This document shows positions 24,030-33,938 of a DNA stretch of 64,000 nucleotides, in pieces. The translations under genes and the position numbers were made by a program. This DNA comes from Lacticaseibacillus kribbianus (GTDB lineage: Bacteria > Bacillota > Bacilli > Lactobacillales > Lactobacillaceae), in NCBI RefSeq assembly GCF_020180945.1, contig NZ_JAIPUL010000001.1, positions 682,001 through 746,000 on the forward strand, written 5' to 3'. Numbering within the stretch: the stretch's first letter is position 1; every line of letters begins with the position of its first letter. Below the pieces are notes generated by a model. It did no database searches. It was given only the letters and a program-made list of their open reading frames with translations, and was not told the origin of the DNA.

Positions 24030-26372
24030 TTACACTCGCCGAATCAGGGCGTCGATGTTTTGGTGCGTCAGCAGCCGGTGGGTCGCCAGGACGAAGCCGC
24101 CCCAAATCGCGACAATCGCGGTGGCCGCGACCAGCAGCCCCTGCGTGGGCCAGATGTAGGCCGGCGCGTTGCTGCTGCCCTGGAACAGCAGCATGGTCAG
24201 CCCGTAGCTCACGGCGCTGCCGAGAATGCCGCCGTACAGCAGGCCCTGGCCCAGAAGAAAGGCGTACTCCAGGCTTTTGACCGCCGTCAGCTGGTTGGGA
24301 GTCGTGCCGATCGACTGCATCATCGCCAGGCTCTGGCGTGAGGCCATCAGGTCGGCGAAGGTGTGGTTGACGATGGTGGCCAGGCTGACCAGCGCGAGCA
24401 GCGCGACGAAGCCGCTCATCAAGACGCGCATCATGGTGGTCATCGCGTACGACTCCTGGTTGGTCGCCACCGCGTCGATGATGGTGATGCCGGCAAAGTT
24501 TGCTTTCAGCGCCTGGGCCACGCGCTTGTGATCGTTGGGGTTGGTCAGCGTGGCGGCCGCGGTGGTCTGCAGATCCCGCTCGGACAGGCCGAGCTTCTGG
24601 CGCCAGGTCGCATACTGCGCCTGGGAAATCATCAGCGCGGCCTCGCCCTGTTCGTAAACGACTAGGGCCTCCGGCGTTTGCGCGTTGTAAGGCACGAGGG
24701 TGGGGGTCACGCTGACCGTGCGCTTGTTGCGCTGACCGCGCAGCACGAGCGGCTTGGCGTAGTCCAGCGGCACCGTGTAGCGCATCACCGTCTTGCCCTG
24801 GGCGTTTTCCGTCTGAATCTTGGTGTCCACCAGGTAAGGCAGCGGGTGCTTGAGCTTCCGGGCTAGCGTCTTTGACACGACGTAGATGGACAGGTCGAAG
24901 CCTTTCAGGAAAAGCGGGCCGCGCCGAACCTCCAGCCCGAAGTGCGGGGCGACGAAGTGCTGCTTGACCGCGCCGGTGCGCACCAGCACCTTTTCCGCGG
25001 CCGCCACGCGGTCACCGCCGGCCGTGGCGATGATGTCCGGTCCGGTCAGGTCAGCGTAATCCCGCAGGAAGTTGGCGGTGAAGCCGGTCAGGCCGACGAA
25101 CAGCGCGACCGTGGCAATCAGCGTCACCATCATCGTCGCCTTGCGGTCGGTGCGGCGGTAGTTGCGCAGGGCGAGCCGCAGCGTCGGCCGCTTGATGCGC
25201 TTTAGCCAAAAGCCGGGGCGCAGGCGGCGCTTGGAGACGCGCGGCGAGGCGTCGAGTGCGCGGATGGCGGCAATCGGCGACACGCGGCTGGCGCGCCAGG
25301 CGGGCCGGGCGGCGGCGATCAGCGTGACCGCGGTCATGAAGCCGGCCGCCACCACCAGCGGTAGCCAGTCGACGGTCAGCCTGAGCGCGAAGGCGAAGTC
25401 ATTGTCCGCAAACAGGCGGTTGAGCCAGCCCAGCGTGACCGCCATGCCGCCGACGCCAAAGCCGAGCCCCAGAATCATGGCGGGCACCAAAAGCATCAGG
25501 GCCTCGCTCAGCACGATGCGCCGCAGCTGCTTGGGCGTGGTGCCCAACGATCGAAGCAGCCCGTAGCGTGTGCGGTAGGCGCGCACCGTCAGGTTGATGC
25601 TGGTGTAGATCAGAAGCAGCGCGGCAATGCTGATGACGGCCAGCACGCCGGCGACGGTGCCGACGATGATCAGCCGGGTCTTCGCCTTGTCAGATTCACC
25701 CATCACCTTGAGTGCGTCGTCGTTGAGCTGATACTGGGTGGGGCCGACGCCGGCCTTGGCAGCCATCCCGGCCACGCGGTTATGCGCGTCGCGCGTGGTT
25801 GCCAAGTCGGCCATCAGGGTATCGCGGCCCTCGGGCAGGGTGTGCCTGACCTGGATGATGCCGCTGGGGTCCAGGTAGCTCGGGCTGTAGCGGTTCATGA
25901 CACCGACCACCCGCACGCGCCGCGGCTTGCCAGCCTGAGTCAGGGTCAGCCAGTCGCCGAGCGCGGTGCCCTCCGGCAGCAGCGTGTCGGTCACAAGGGC
26001 CTCGGAGGCGGTGCGCGGCAGGCGCCCACCGCTGAGCAGCGCCGGGCCGAGCTTGCGCAGCACGGCCGGGGTGACCGTCACCGCCGGCACCGCGTCCTTA
26101 CCGTGGTGCAGGGTGGTGGTCACGTAGCGTCGCTGGTGAATCAAGAGAGGCTCCTTGATCAGCCGGTGCAGCTGGTCCTGGCTGAGGTCGGAAAATCGGA
26201 CGATGGCCTGGGTCTGCGCCACCTGGTAGGTGAACAGGCTGGATTGGGCGCTGCGAAGGCCGACCAGTGAGGCGACGGCCAGCGTTGCGGCGATGCCCAT
26301 CGCAAGAATCGTCAGTAGGGTGCGGGCCGGCGTCTGCCGCAGGTTCTGCCAGCTGATTTTGGCGATAATCAT
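24030..26372 (-). CDS. ABC transporter permease, FtsX/MacB type
   Basis: A 780-aa membrane protein with the typical layout: one helix at residues 15-38, an extracellular domain, then two FtsX blocks of three or four helices (about 235-385 and 655-770) and a helix near 420. Conserved elements are TRYGLLRSLGTTPKQLRRI and its repeat RQSLAMMQSIGTTPNQLTAV. ATGA overlap with the ATPase gene upstream shows translational coupling. Together with the sensor kinase and regulator, the cluster fits exporters handling antimicrobial peptides, lipids or cell-wall precursors. Two copies of the FtsX module in one chain are usual for this class. Confidence 0.9.
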   Translation of the reverse strand: MIIAKISWQNLRQTPARTLLTILAMGIAATLAVASLVGLRSAQSSLFTYQVAQTQAIVRFSDLSQDQLHRLIKEPLLIHQRRYVTTTLHHGKDAVPAVTVTPAVLRKLGPALLSGGRLPRTASEALVTDTLLPEGTALGDWLTLTQAGKPRRVRVVGVMNRYSPSYLDPSGIIQVRHTLPEGRDTLMADLATTRDAHNRVAGMAAKAGVGPTQYQLNDDALKVMGESDKAKTRLIIVGTVAGVLAVISIAALLLIYTSINLTVRAYRTRYGLLRSLGTTPKQLRRIVLSEALMLLVPAMILGLGFGVGGMAVTLGWLNRLFADNDFAFALRLTVDWLPLVVAAGFMTAVTLIAAARPAWRASRVSPIAAIRALDASPRVSKRRLRPGFWLKRIKRPTLRLALRNYRRTDRKATMMVTLIATVALFVGLTGFTANFLRDYADLTGPDIIATAGGDRVAAAEKVLVRTGAVKQHFVAPHFGLEVRRGPLFLKGFDLSIYVVSKTLARKLKHPLPYLVDTKIQTENAQGKTVMRYTVPLDYAKPLVLRGQRNKRTVSVTPTLVPYNAQTPEALVVYEQGEAALMISQAQYATWRQKLGLSERDLQTTAAATLTNPNDHKRVAQALKANFAGITIIDAVATNQESYAMTTMMRVLMSGFVALLALVSLATIVNHTFADLMASRQSLAMMQSIGTTPNQLTAVKSLEYAFLLGQGLLYGGILGSAVSYGLTMLLFQGSSNAPAYIWPTQGLLVAATAIVAIWGGFVLATHRLLTHQNIDALIRRV

Positions 26373-27037
26373 GCGTTTGCCTCCGTCAGCCGGCCGTCGG
26401 CGATGGTCAAAACGCGCTGGGCCTGCGCGGCGACCTGTGGATCGTGCGTGATCACGATGACGGTTTGGCCCTGCTTGACGTTGGCGTAATGCAGCAGTTC
26501 CATGATCTCTTGGGAGTTCTTCTGGTCGAGGTTGCCGGTCGGCTCGTCGGCCAGCACGATGGCCGGTTGGTTGATCAGCGCGCGGCCGATGGCGACGCGC
26601 TGCTGCTGACCGCCGGAGAGCTGGCTGGGCAGGGCGTGGGCCTTGGCGGTCAGCCCGAGCGCGGCCAGTAAATCCGTCAGCTCGGCCTCCGGGATTTTTT
26701 TGCCGTCCAGCTCGGCGGGCAGGGTGATGTTCTCCGCCACGGTCAGCGTCGGCATCAGGTTGTAGAACTGATAGATTAACCCCACCTGGCGCCGGCGGAA
26801 AATGGCGAGCTGCGTCTCGTTGAGCCCGCCCAGGTCGGTGTCGTACAGCGACACGTGGCCTTCGGTGGGGCGGTCCACGCCGCCAAGCATGTGCAGGAGC
26901 GTCGACTTGCCGGAGCCGCTGGGCCCGACGATGGCGACGAACTCGCCGGCCTCGATCCGAAGCGACACGTGATCGAGCGCGGGCTGCTCCTCGCCCGGGT
27001 AGGTCTTGGTTAAGTCTGTTGCGGTTAGAATTGACAT
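26369..27037 (-). CDS. ABC transporter ATP-binding protein (MacB/BceA type)
   Basis: A 222-aa cytoplasmic ATPase. Walker A GPSGSGKS (38-45), Q-loop region YQFYNLMPTLTVAEN, signature LSGGQQQRVAIGRAL, Walker B IVLADEPTGNLD and switch His in VITHD are all intact. The DEPTGNLD signature and the downstream FtsX permease place it in the type VII (mechanotransmission) ABC systems. ATG preceded by GGAGGTG. Third gene of a four-gene operon; powers the permease. Confidence 0.95.
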   Translation of the reverse strand: MSILTATDLTKTYPGEEQPALDHVSLRIEAGEFVAIVGPSGSGKSTLLHMLGGVDRPTEGHVSLYDTDLGGLNETQLAIFRRRQVGLIYQFYNLMPTLTVAENITLPAELDGKKIPEAELTDLLAALGLTAKAHALPSQLSGGQQQRVAIGRALINQPAIVLADEPTGNLDQKNSQEIMELLHYANVKQGQTVIVITHDPQVAAQAQRVLTIADGRLTEANA

Positions 27038-27099
27038 CTTAACACCTCCAGCCTTAAGGTACCGCGCGAGAGTGACAACAGCGTGACAGCCCGATCAGG

Positions 27100-28110
27100 C
27101 TAGCGAAAAAGCGTGACGGTGGCGCGGACGCCCGGGTGCGTGTTGGCCAGCGTGAGACGACCGCTGGCGGCCGCCACGATGCCGTGGGCGATGGCCAAGC
27201 CGACGCCCAGGCTGTTCGGCGCGCTTTGGCTGCCGCGGTAGAAGCGCTCGAACAGGTGCGGCAGCTCCGCTTCGGGGAGTGCGGCGCCGAAGTTCTGAAT
27301 CGTGACGGTGGTGGCCAAAGGCGTCTGCGCCGCCGCAATTACCAGCCGGCTTTCGGCCGGGGCGTGCTCCGCCGCGTTTTTGAGCAGGTTGATGAAGGCC
27401 TCCTGCATCAGGCGGGGGTTGACCGAGACCGTGATCCCGGTCGGCACCTGCCAAACCACCTCCAGGGCGGCGTCGGCGATCAGGGGCAGCAGCACGTCCA
27501 GGCTGTGGCGCAGCAAGTCGTCCAGCGCCACGGCCTCGCGGTTTTGGCTCAGCGTGTGTGTGTCGACCCTGGCCATCAGGATCAGCTGCTCGACCAGGCT
27601 CTGCAGCCGTCGGTTCTGCAGTGTTAGCTCCGCCTGGGTCGCCGGATTCGGTGCGGTGCCCAGCAGCTCGATCAGGTTCGCCTGGGTGGCAATCGGCGTG
27701 CGCAGCTGGTGGGCGATGTCTTGAATCGCGGTGCTGAGCTGGGCGCGGTCGCGGGTCAGCGCCGCCTTGGCGGCCTGGGACTCGCGCGCGTAGCGGTACA
27801 GGTCGTTGTGCAGGGCCGAAAACGCCCCCTCGTCGTTCAGGCTCAGGGGGTAGTCGGACTGCCCCAATTCGGCCTGGTGCAGCTGGGCGGCAAGCGCCGC
27901 AAGCGAGCGGCGGATGCGGCGCAGCCAGCCGACGCAGACCGCCCCGATGGCGGCCAGCGCCACCAGCCAGAGGGCGACCAACCAGGGACGGGCGGCCGGC
28001 GAAAGACCGCCAGCGACGCCGAGTGCGGTGGTCACGAGCGCGGCAAGCAGGATGCCGAGCCAGGCCGCGGCCCGGGTCTCCGGGGTGGTGAACACGTTAG
28101 TTTTCCGCAA
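27100..28110 (-). CDS. Sensor histidine kinase
   Basis: A 336-aa kinase with two N-terminal membrane helices (about 15-32 and 42-62) with almost no extracellular loop between them. Next come a HAMP-like linker, the phospho-acceptor box DIAHQLRTPIATQ (near 130) and ATPase boxes FINLLKNAAEHAP and GVGLAIAHGIV. The lack of an external sensor loop is typical of intramembrane-sensing kinases paired with BceAB-like transporters. Its start overlaps the regulator gene by 14 bases. Signal unknown; antimicrobial peptides are an inference from context. Confidence 0.92.
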   Translation of the reverse strand: MRKTNVFTTPETRAAAWLGILLAALVTTALGVAGGLSPAARPWLVALWLVALAAIGAVCVGWLRRIRRSLAALAAQLHQAELGQSDYPLSLNDEGAFSALHNDLYRYARESQAAKAALTRDRAQLSTAIQDIAHQLRTPIATQANLIELLGTAPNPATQAELTLQNRRLQSLVEQLILMARVDTHTLSQNREAVALDDLLRHSLDVLLPLIADAALEVVWQVPTGITVSVNPRLMQEAFINLLKNAAEHAPAESRLVIAAAQTPLATTVTIQNFGAALPEAELPHLFERFYRGSQSAPNSLGVGLAIAHGIVAAASGRLTLANTHPGVRATVTLFR

Positions 28111-28747
28111 TGAAATACCCCATTCCTCGAATCGTGCGAATCAGCCGCGGGTGCGCGGGGTCGGCTTCGAGCTTCTCGCGCAGGCGCTTGATGGTGACGG
28201 TCAGGGTGTTGTCCGAGACGACCTGGTCGCGGGCGTCCCAGATGCCGGCCAATAGCTGCGCACGGGTCAGCAGCTGCCCCTGATTCTGCGCAAAGTAGGC
28301 GACTAGGCGCCACTCGGTGGCCGAAAGCGGAATCGGTTGGCCCCCGCGCGTCAGCGTGCCGCGGGTCAGATCGACGGTCAGGTCGCCCAGGGCCAGCGGG
28401 GCGCCGCCCGAAAGCTTCGCCAGGCGGGCACCCAGCACCCGCAGGCTGAGCGGCTTGATCACATAGTCGTCGGCCAGGCTCAGCCCGGCCAGCTCCGCGG
28501 CCTCCGCGTCGTTGGCGGTCAGGATCAGGACCTTGGCCAAAAGCAGCGGCCGCCATTCGGTCAGCCAGGCCAGCCCGTCGCCGTCGGGCAGCGCGAGGTC
28601 CAGGATGATGGCGTCGGGCGGGTTGGCGGTGACGGCCGCCGTGGCCGCGGCCAGAGTCGGCGCCAGGGTCACGTGCGCCGTGGCGCTCAGGTAGGTGGCG
28701 TAGCTCTGCGCCAGCGCCTGGGAATCTTCAATGATCAGCAGTTCCAT
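28097..28747 (-). CDS. OmpR-family response regulator
   Basis: A 216-aa two-domain regulator. Receiver: acidic pair ED (residues 7-8), phospho-acceptor Asp in IILDLALPDGDG (near 50), Lys in YVIKPLS (near 98). The C-terminal winged helix (120-213) has the OmpR recognition-helix region SDNTLTVTIKRLREKL and ends RTIRGMGYFI. First gene of the RR-HK-ABC operon, which it probably controls. RBS GGAGG upstream of ATG. Confidence 0.95.
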   Translation of the reverse strand: MELLIIEDSQALAQSYATYLSATAHVTLAPTLAAATAAVTANPPDAIILDLALPDGDGLAWLTEWRPLLLAKVLILTANDAEAAELAGLSLADDYVIKPLSLRVLGARLAKLSGGAPLALGDLTVDLTRGTLTRGGQPIPLSATEWRLVAYFAQNQGQLLTRAQLLAGIWDARDQVVSDNTLTVTIKRLREKLEADPAHPRLIRTIRGMGYFIAEN

Positions 28748-28769
28748 GGTCTCGCCTCCGTTCGGTCAT

Positions 28770-28798
28770 ATCATAGCCTAGGCGCAGGCGTTGGTCAC
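28770..28798 (-). promoter_or_regulatory. Candidate promoter of the two-component/ABC operon
   Basis: On the minus strand GTGACC, 17 bases, TATGAT, about 25 bases before the regulator gene. Confidence 0.4.
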
Positions 28799-28835
28799 GC
28801 GAAACCCAAATAATGAAGTAAGGACTCACTCACAC

Positions 28836-28844
28836 TGGTATAAT
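28836..28844 (+). promoter_or_regulatory. Upstream suf promoter (extended -10)
   Basis: TGGTATAAT, consensus extended -10, about 160 bases before sufC. Confidence 0.5.
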
Positions 28845-28943
28845 GGAAGGTGACCGAGGCACTGTACCTAAGCACACCTCGCAACTGTATCATCAAACGG
28901 CGAAACACGCATCACACGGGCATTCAGCTGTTCGTGAAAGCGT

Positions 28944-28972
28944 TTGTCTTCGACCCGCGGATGACGTACAAT
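28944..28972 (+). promoter_or_regulatory. Proximal suf promoter
   Basis: TTGTCT, 17 bases, TACAAT, about 30 bases before sufC. Either or both promoters may drive the operon. Confidence 0.55.
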
Positions 28973-29002
28973 GGAGACGACAATTCAACTGGAGGCGACA
29001 CT

Positions 29003-29770
29003 GTGAGCACACTAGAAATCAAGAACCTGCATGTCAAAGTCAAGGATGAGCCCGAGCACCCGGAGATCCTGCGCGGCGTGAACCTCACCGTTCGCACCGG
29101 TGAGATTCACGCGCTGATGGGCCCCAACGGCAACGGCAAGTCGACGATGGCCGAGACCATCATGGGCAACCCGCGCTACCAAGTGACCGAAGGCGACATC
29201 CTGATCGACGGCCAGAGCATTCTCGACCTGAGCGTCGACGCGCGGGCGCGCGCCGGCCTGTTTTTGGGCATGCAGTACCCGGCCGAGATCGCGGGGGTGA
29301 CCAACGCGGAGTTCATCCGCGCCGCCATCAACGCCCGGCGCCCGCAGGATGATCAGATTCCAATCATGCAGTTTTTGAAGCAGCTGGATCAGACGATGAC
29401 CACGCTGGAGATGCCGGAGGACATGGCCGACCGCTACCTGAACCAGGGCTTTTCCGGCGGAGAGAAAAAGCGCAACGAGATCCTGCAGCTGATGATGATC
29501 AAGCCGCACTTCGCGCTGCTCGACGAGATCGACTCGGGCCTCGACATCGACGCGCTGCGCATCGTCGCCAAGGGCGTCAACGCCCAGCGCGGCCCCGAGT
29601 TCGGCGGCCTGATCATCACCCACTACCAGCGCCTGCTCGACTACATCGTGCCCGACTTCGTCCACGTGATGAAGGACGGCGAGATCATCGAAACCGGCGG
29701 CGCCGAGCTGGCCAAGTCGCTCGAAAAAACCGGCTACAGCCACCTGAAGGCGGGTGAAGCCGATGCGTGA
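29003..29770 (+). CDS. sufC: Fe-S cluster assembly ATPase SufC
   Basis: A 255-aa ABC-type ATPase that powers the SufBCD scaffold assembling iron-sulfur clusters. Walker A GPNGNGKST, the signature variant FSGGEKKRNEILQ typical of SufC, Walker B FALLDEIDSGLD and switch His in IITHYQRLLDYI are visible. GTG 29003 was chosen because GGAGGCG precedes it and homology (TLEIKNLHV) starts there. The longer frame upstream overlaps the promoter. First gene of sufCDSUB. Confidence 0.97.
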   Translation: MSTLEIKNLHVKVKDEPEHPEILRGVNLTVRTGEIHALMGPNGNGKSTMAETIMGNPRYQVTEGDILIDGQSILDLSVDARARAGLFLGMQYPAEIAGVTNAEFIRAAINARRPQDDQIPIMQFLKQLDQTMTTLEMPEDMADRYLNQGFSGGEKKRNEILQLMMIKPHFALLDEIDSGLDIDALRIVAKGVNAQRGPEFGGLIITHYQRLLDYIVPDFVHVMKDGEIIETGGAELAKSLEKTGYSHLKAGEADA

Positions 29771-30764
29771 GCTTCCAAGCACGCCCAAGATTGCCCTGGG
29801 GCGCATGCTGCGCCGCGCGCCGGCGGCCGCCGTTTTACCCGTCACCGTCAGCGCCGACGCGGCCGTGACGGTGACGCCGGGCCTCGGCATTGAGGCGCAA
29901 GACGGCCTGGAGGACTGGCTTTTGGCCGCGGCAGGGACCGCGGTGACGGTCACTGTGCCGGAGCGTTACGCGGGCACAACGCCGGTTGAGGTGGTTGGCC
30001 CGGCTGACGGCAGCGCGCTGGTGCGCGTCGTCGTCGGCCCGCACGCCAAGGTGACGATTCGAGACACCTGGAAAACAACCGGCGAGGGCCTGGGTCTCGG
30101 CGTGTGGCTCGAGGTTGCGGAAGGCGCGACGGTCAGCTGGCTGACCTACGACAGCCTGGCCGCGACCGCCGTGGTGGCGCAGCACAAGGCGACGCTTGGC
30201 GCCGGCGCCAGCCTGAACTGGACGGTCGCCGGCTTCTCCAAGGCCAGCGGGGCCAGCCTGATCACCACCGACCTGATCGGTGACGGCGCTCAGGCGACGG
30301 TCAACGTCGGCGTGCTGGCCAGCGGGGTTCAGCACCTGGGCTACACCACGCGGATGACCAACTACGCCCGCAAGTCGGTGGGCCACATCAACCAGCGTGG
30401 CGTGATCACAGGCGCCGCCCACCTGATTTTCAACGGCATCGGCCACATCGTGCAGGGGGCGCAGGGCGCCGACAACCAGCAGGAAAACCGCGTGCTGATG
30501 CTGGCGTCTCAGGCGCGCGGGGATGCCAACCCGATCCTATTGATCGATGAGAACGACGTCACCGCCGGCCACGCGGCCAGCGTGACGCGCGTCTACCAGG
30601 CCCAGCTGTACTACCTGATGAGCCGCGGCCTGAGTCGGGCGCTTGCGTCGCGGCTGGTGATTCGCGGCTTCCTCGAGGCGGGGCTGGCCGAGATCACCGA
30701 CCGCCGGCTGAAGCAGGAACTTTTTGACACAATCGATGAAACCTTGGTGACCACAGATGCGTGA
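29763..30764 (+). CDS. sufD: Fe-S cluster assembly protein SufD
   Basis: A 333-aa beta-helix scaffold subunit. The C-terminal half is diagnostic: SVGHINQRGVITGAAHLIFNGIGHIVQGAQGADNQQE and the SufBD-family end LYYLMSRGLSRALASRLVIRGFLE (cited in parts of the frame). It starts within the last codons of sufC (8-base overlap) and ends overlapping sufS by 8 bases. Shorter than proteobacterial SufD, as normal for Firmicutes. Forms SufBC2D with its neighbours. Confidence 0.95.
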   Translation: MRELPSTPKIALGRMLRRAPAAAVLPVTVSADAAVTVTPGLGIEAQDGLEDWLLAAAGTAVTVTVPERYAGTTPVEVVGPADGSALVRVVVGPHAKVTIRDTWKTTGEGLGLGVWLEVAEGATVSWLTYDSLAATAVVAQHKATLGAGASLNWTVAGFSKASGASLITTDLIGDGAQATVNVGVLASGVQHLGYTTRMTNYARKSVGHINQRGVITGAAHLIFNGIGHIVQGAQGADNQQENRVLMLASQARGDANPILLIDENDVTAGHAASVTRVYQAQLYYLMSRGLSRALASRLVIRGFLEAGLAEITDRRLKQELFDTIDETLVTTDA

Positions 30765-31953
30765 GCAATTTCCATTCTTCACCCAACACCCCAACCTCGT
30801 CTACCTGGACACGGCGGCGACCAGCCAGAAACCCCAGGCGGTGCTTGACGCGCTCACCGCGTACTACACGCAGGACAACGCGAACGTCCACCGCGGGCTG
30901 TACCGCCTGGCCTACAGCACAACCGAGCGCTACGAGGCCGCACGCGAGGCGGTGGCGGCGTTTGTGAACGCCGAACACGCCGAAGAAATCGTCTTCACCC
31001 GCGGCACCACCGAGTCGCTGAACCTAGTGGCACAAAGCTTCGGGCCGCTGGCGGTTCAGCCGGGCGACGAAATCCTCGTCAGCGCGGCGGAGCACCACAG
31101 CAACTTCATTCCCTGGCAGCAGCTCGCCGCCGCCCGCGGGGCGCGCTTCGTGGTGGCGCCGCCAACGCCACTCGGGGACACCGACCCCGCCGCGCTGGCC
31201 GCGCTGATCACACCGCGGACCAAACTCCTCGCGGTGGCGCAGGTGACCAACGTCTCGGGCGGGCTGGTGCCGGTGCGCCGGCTGGCGGACCAGGTCCACG
31301 CGCAGGGCGGGTTCGTCGTCGTGGACGGCGCGCAGAGCACGCCGCACATGCCGGTTGATGTCCAGGCGATGGGCGCTGACTTCTTCGCCTTTTCCGGCCA
31401 CAAGGTCTACGGGCCGACCGGCATCGGGGCACTGTACGGCCGCGCCGAGCTTTTGGACCAGATGCCACCGGTTCAGTTCGGTGGCGAGATGATCGACGAG
31501 GTCACCGACGCCAAGTCGACCTGGGCGCCGGTGCCGCTGAAGTTCGAGGCCGGCACGCCCAACATCGCCGGCGCCTTCGGGTTGGCCGCGGCCGTCGCCT
31601 TCCTGCAGGCGCAGGACTGGTCGACGGTGCGGGCGCGCGAGGATCGCCTCGTGCGCCGGCTGCGCGCGGCCCTCGCCGCGATTGACGGCGTCACCGTGTA
31701 CGGCACGGCTCAGAGTCTTGGCATCGTGTCCTTCAACCTGACTGGCGTGCACCCGCACGACCTCGCGACGTTTCTTGATGAGCAGGACATCGCGGTGCGC
31801 GCCGGGCACCACTGCGCACAGCCGCTGATGGCGCGCCTCGGCGTGCCGGCGACGGTGCGCGCAAGCTTTGGGCTGTACAGCACCGAGCAGGACGTCGATC
31901 GCCTGGCCACCGCGGTGGCCGAAGCAAGGGGGTATTTCCTTGGGACTGACTAG
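30757..31953 (+). CDS. sufS: Cysteine desulfurase SufS
   Basis: A 398-aa PLP enzyme releasing sulfur from cysteine as a persulfide. The PLP-binding Lys lies in FFAFSGHKVYGPTGIG (about residue 218), and catalytic Cys353 in RAGHHCAQPLM, the group II (SufS) motif. Other landmarks are YLDTAATSQKP near the N-terminus and EHHSNFIPWQ. The ATG overlaps sufD and its end overlaps sufU. It hands sulfur to SufU, encoded next. Confidence 0.97.
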   Translation: MREQFPFFTQHPNLVYLDTAATSQKPQAVLDALTAYYTQDNANVHRGLYRLAYSTTERYEAAREAVAAFVNAEHAEEIVFTRGTTESLNLVAQSFGPLAVQPGDEILVSAAEHHSNFIPWQQLAAARGARFVVAPPTPLGDTDPAALAALITPRTKLLAVAQVTNVSGGLVPVRRLADQVHAQGGFVVVDGAQSTPHMPVDVQAMGADFFAFSGHKVYGPTGIGALYGRAELLDQMPPVQFGGEMIDEVTDAKSTWAPVPLKFEAGTPNIAGAFGLAAAVAFLQAQDWSTVRAREDRLVRRLRAALAAIDGVTVYGTAQSLGIVSFNLTGVHPHDLATFLDEQDIAVRAGHHCAQPLMARLGVPATVRASFGLYSTEQDVDRLATAVAEARGYFLGTD

Positions 31954-32383
31954 ACTTGATCAGTTGTACCGGCAGGTCATCCTCGACGAGGCCTACCACC
32001 CGCGTCACCACGGCAAGCTGGCCAAGCCGACCCACGAGATCACCGTGCGCAACCCCAGCTGCGGCGACGTGCTGACCCTTCAGCTGCAGGTGAGCGACGG
32101 CAAGGTCGTGGACGCGGCCTTTGCCGGCAGCGGCTGCACCATCTCGCAGGCGTCCGGCAGCCTCATGACCGACCGCATCATCGGCGAGACCCCGCAGTCC
32201 GTGCTGGATCTGGTCGGCCAGTTCTCCGAGCTGGTGATCGAGGGCGAGGTGGCCGACGAAGACGCGCTGGGAGATGCCGCCATCCTGAAGGGCGTCCACC
32301 AGTTCCCGGCGCGGGTCAAGTGTGCCACTTTGGCCTGGAAGGCCGCCGCGCAGGCACTGACGAAAGGAGCGGAACATGACTGA
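31940..32383 (+). CDS. sufU: Zinc-dependent sulfurtransferase SufU
   Basis: A 147-aa protein that accepts persulfide sulfur from SufS. The four key positions are present with the same numbering as Bacillus SufU: Cys41, Asp43 (NPSCGDV), Cys66 ([10 protein letters not shown]) and Cys128 (RVKCATLAW). The Gram-positive insertion distinguishing SufU from IscU is there (residues about 100-117). It starts with TTG at 31940, inside the end of sufS (14-base overlap), with AAGGGGG 6 bases before it. No better start exists. Confidence 0.95.
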   Translation: MGLTRLDQLYRQVILDEAYHPRHHGKLAKPTHEITVRNPSCGDVLTLQLQVSDGKVVDAAFAGSGCTISQASGSLMTDRIIGETPQSVLDLVGQFSELVIEGEVADEDALGDAAILKGVHQFPARVKCATLAWKAAAQALTKGAEHD

Positions 32384-33812
32384 GACCAAGAACACGAAGA
32401 ACAACGAGCAGGTGGCGTCGGCCGTCGATTTTCTGCCCGACGACAACCCGGCCGACTTCAAGGATGACATCACGCCGGTGTTCTCCACCGGCCGCGGCCT
32501 GACCGAGGACACCGTGCGCGCCATCTCAAGGAAAAAACACGAGCCCGAATGGATGCTCGACTACCGCCTGAAGGCTTACCGCACCTACCTCAAGATGCCG
32601 GATCCCGCCTTCGGCCCCGACCTGTCCGGCCTGGACCTGGCGAACATGCTGTACTTCCAAAAGGCGACGGACCGCACCTACCGCGACTGGGCCGATGTGC
32701 CGGATGACATCAAAAACACGTTCGACCGCCTCGGCGTGCCGCAGGCGGAGCGCAAGTACCTCGCCGGGGCGTCCGCGCAGTACGAGTCCGAGGTCGTGTA
32801 CCATAACATGAAAGACGAGTTCGATAAGCTCGGCATCCTATTCATGGACATGGACTCCGCTTTGAAGGAGTACCCGGACCTGGTGCGCCAGTACTTCGGG
32901 ACCTTGGTGCGGCCCAACGACAACAAGTTCGCCGCGCTGAACTCGGCCGTGTGGTCCGGCGGCTCGTTCATCTACGTGCCCGCCGGCGTGCAGACCGACG
33001 TGCCGATTCAGTCCTACTTCCGCATCAACGCGGAGAACACGGGGCAGTTCGAGCGCACGCTGATCATCGTCGGCCCCGGCGCCCACATCAATTACGTCGA
33101 GGGCTGCACCGCGCCGAACTACTCCAGCGACTCGCTGCACGCCGCGGTGGTCGAGGTGTTCGTCCAAGACGACGCCTACTGCCGCTACACGACCATCCAA
33201 AACTGGTCCAAAAACGTCTACAGCCTGGAGACCAAGCGGGCACAGGCGCTGCAAAACGCGACGATGGAGTGGGTCGACGGCAACCTGGGCTCCAAGACCA
33301 CGATGAAGTACCCGAGCGTCTACCTCGACGGCGCAGGCGCGCACGGCACGATGTTGTCTATCGCCGTCGCCGGGGCCGGCGTCGACCAGGACAACGGCGC
33401 GCGCATGATCCACAACGCGCCGAACACCTCGAGCTCCATCGTCTCCAAGTCCATCGCCAAGGACGGCGGGCGCGTTGACTACCGCGGCACCGTGCGCTTC
33501 ACGGACAAGGCCGACAACGCATTTTGCCACGTTGAGTGCGACACCATCCTGATGGACGAACAGAGCAAGTCCGACACGATTCCCTACAACGAGATTCACA
33601 ACCCGACCGTCGCGATGGAGCACGAAGCCAAGGTGTCCAAGGTCTCCGAGGAGCAGCTGTACTACCTCGAAAGCCGCGGCATCCCAGAGGCCAAGGCCAC
33701 CGAGATGATCATCATGGGCTTCGTCGAGCCGTTCACCAAGGAGCTGCCGATGGAGTACGCCGTCGAGCTCAACCGGCTGATCGGGATGGAGATGGACGGA
33801 AGCGTCGGGTAG
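32376..33812 (+). CDS. sufB: Fe-S cluster assembly protein SufB
   Basis: A 478-aa scaffold subunit on which the cluster is built. Landmarks are [44 protein letters not shown] and the C-terminal [18 protein letters not shown]. The length is standard. Overlaps sufU by 8 bases. It closes sufCDSUB, so the SUF pathway in this locus is complete; no isc genes are visible. Confidence 0.97.
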   Translation: MTETKNTKNNEQVASAVDFLPDDNPADFKDDITPVFSTGRGLTEDTVRAISRKKHEPEWMLDYRLKAYRTYLKMPDPAFGPDLSGLDLANMLYFQKATDRTYRDWADVPDDIKNTFDRLGVPQAERKYLAGASAQYESEVVYHNMKDEFDKLGILFMDMDSALKEYPDLVRQYFGTLVRPNDNKFAALNSAVWSGGSFIYVPAGVQTDVPIQSYFRINAENTGQFERTLIIVGPGAHINYVEGCTAPNYSSDSLHAAVVEVFVQDDAYCRYTTIQNWSKNVYSLETKRAQALQNATMEWVDGNLGSKTTMKYPSVYLDGAGAHGTMLSIAVAGAGVDQDNGARMIHNAPNTSSSIVSKSIAKDGGRVDYRGTVRFTDKADNAFCHVECDTILMDEQSKSDTIPYNEIHNPTVAMEHEAKVSKVSEEQLYYLESRGIPEAKATEMIIMGFVEPFTKELPMEYAVELNRLIGMEMDGSVG

Positions 33813-33902
33813 CGCGGTAACCGCGCAATCTGCAAGGGTTTTGGGCGGCGTAGCCTTCAGGTTTGCCACATTTTTGCCACCCATTTTTTGAACGTTACCC
33901 AA

Positions 33903-33938
33903 AACGGGCCTCGCATCCGGTGAGATGCGAGGCCCGTT
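33903..33938. terminator. Hairpin after sufB
   Basis: Perfect 14-base-pair stem (33903-33916 with 33925-33938), about 90 bases after the sufB stop. The T-tract is poor on the plus strand and four T on the minus strand. Confidence 0.55.

Noticed and set aside
28850-29002. N-terminal extension of sufC from 28850
   Set aside because: This stretch holds the proximal promoter and lacks an RBS; SufC homology begins at GTG 29003.
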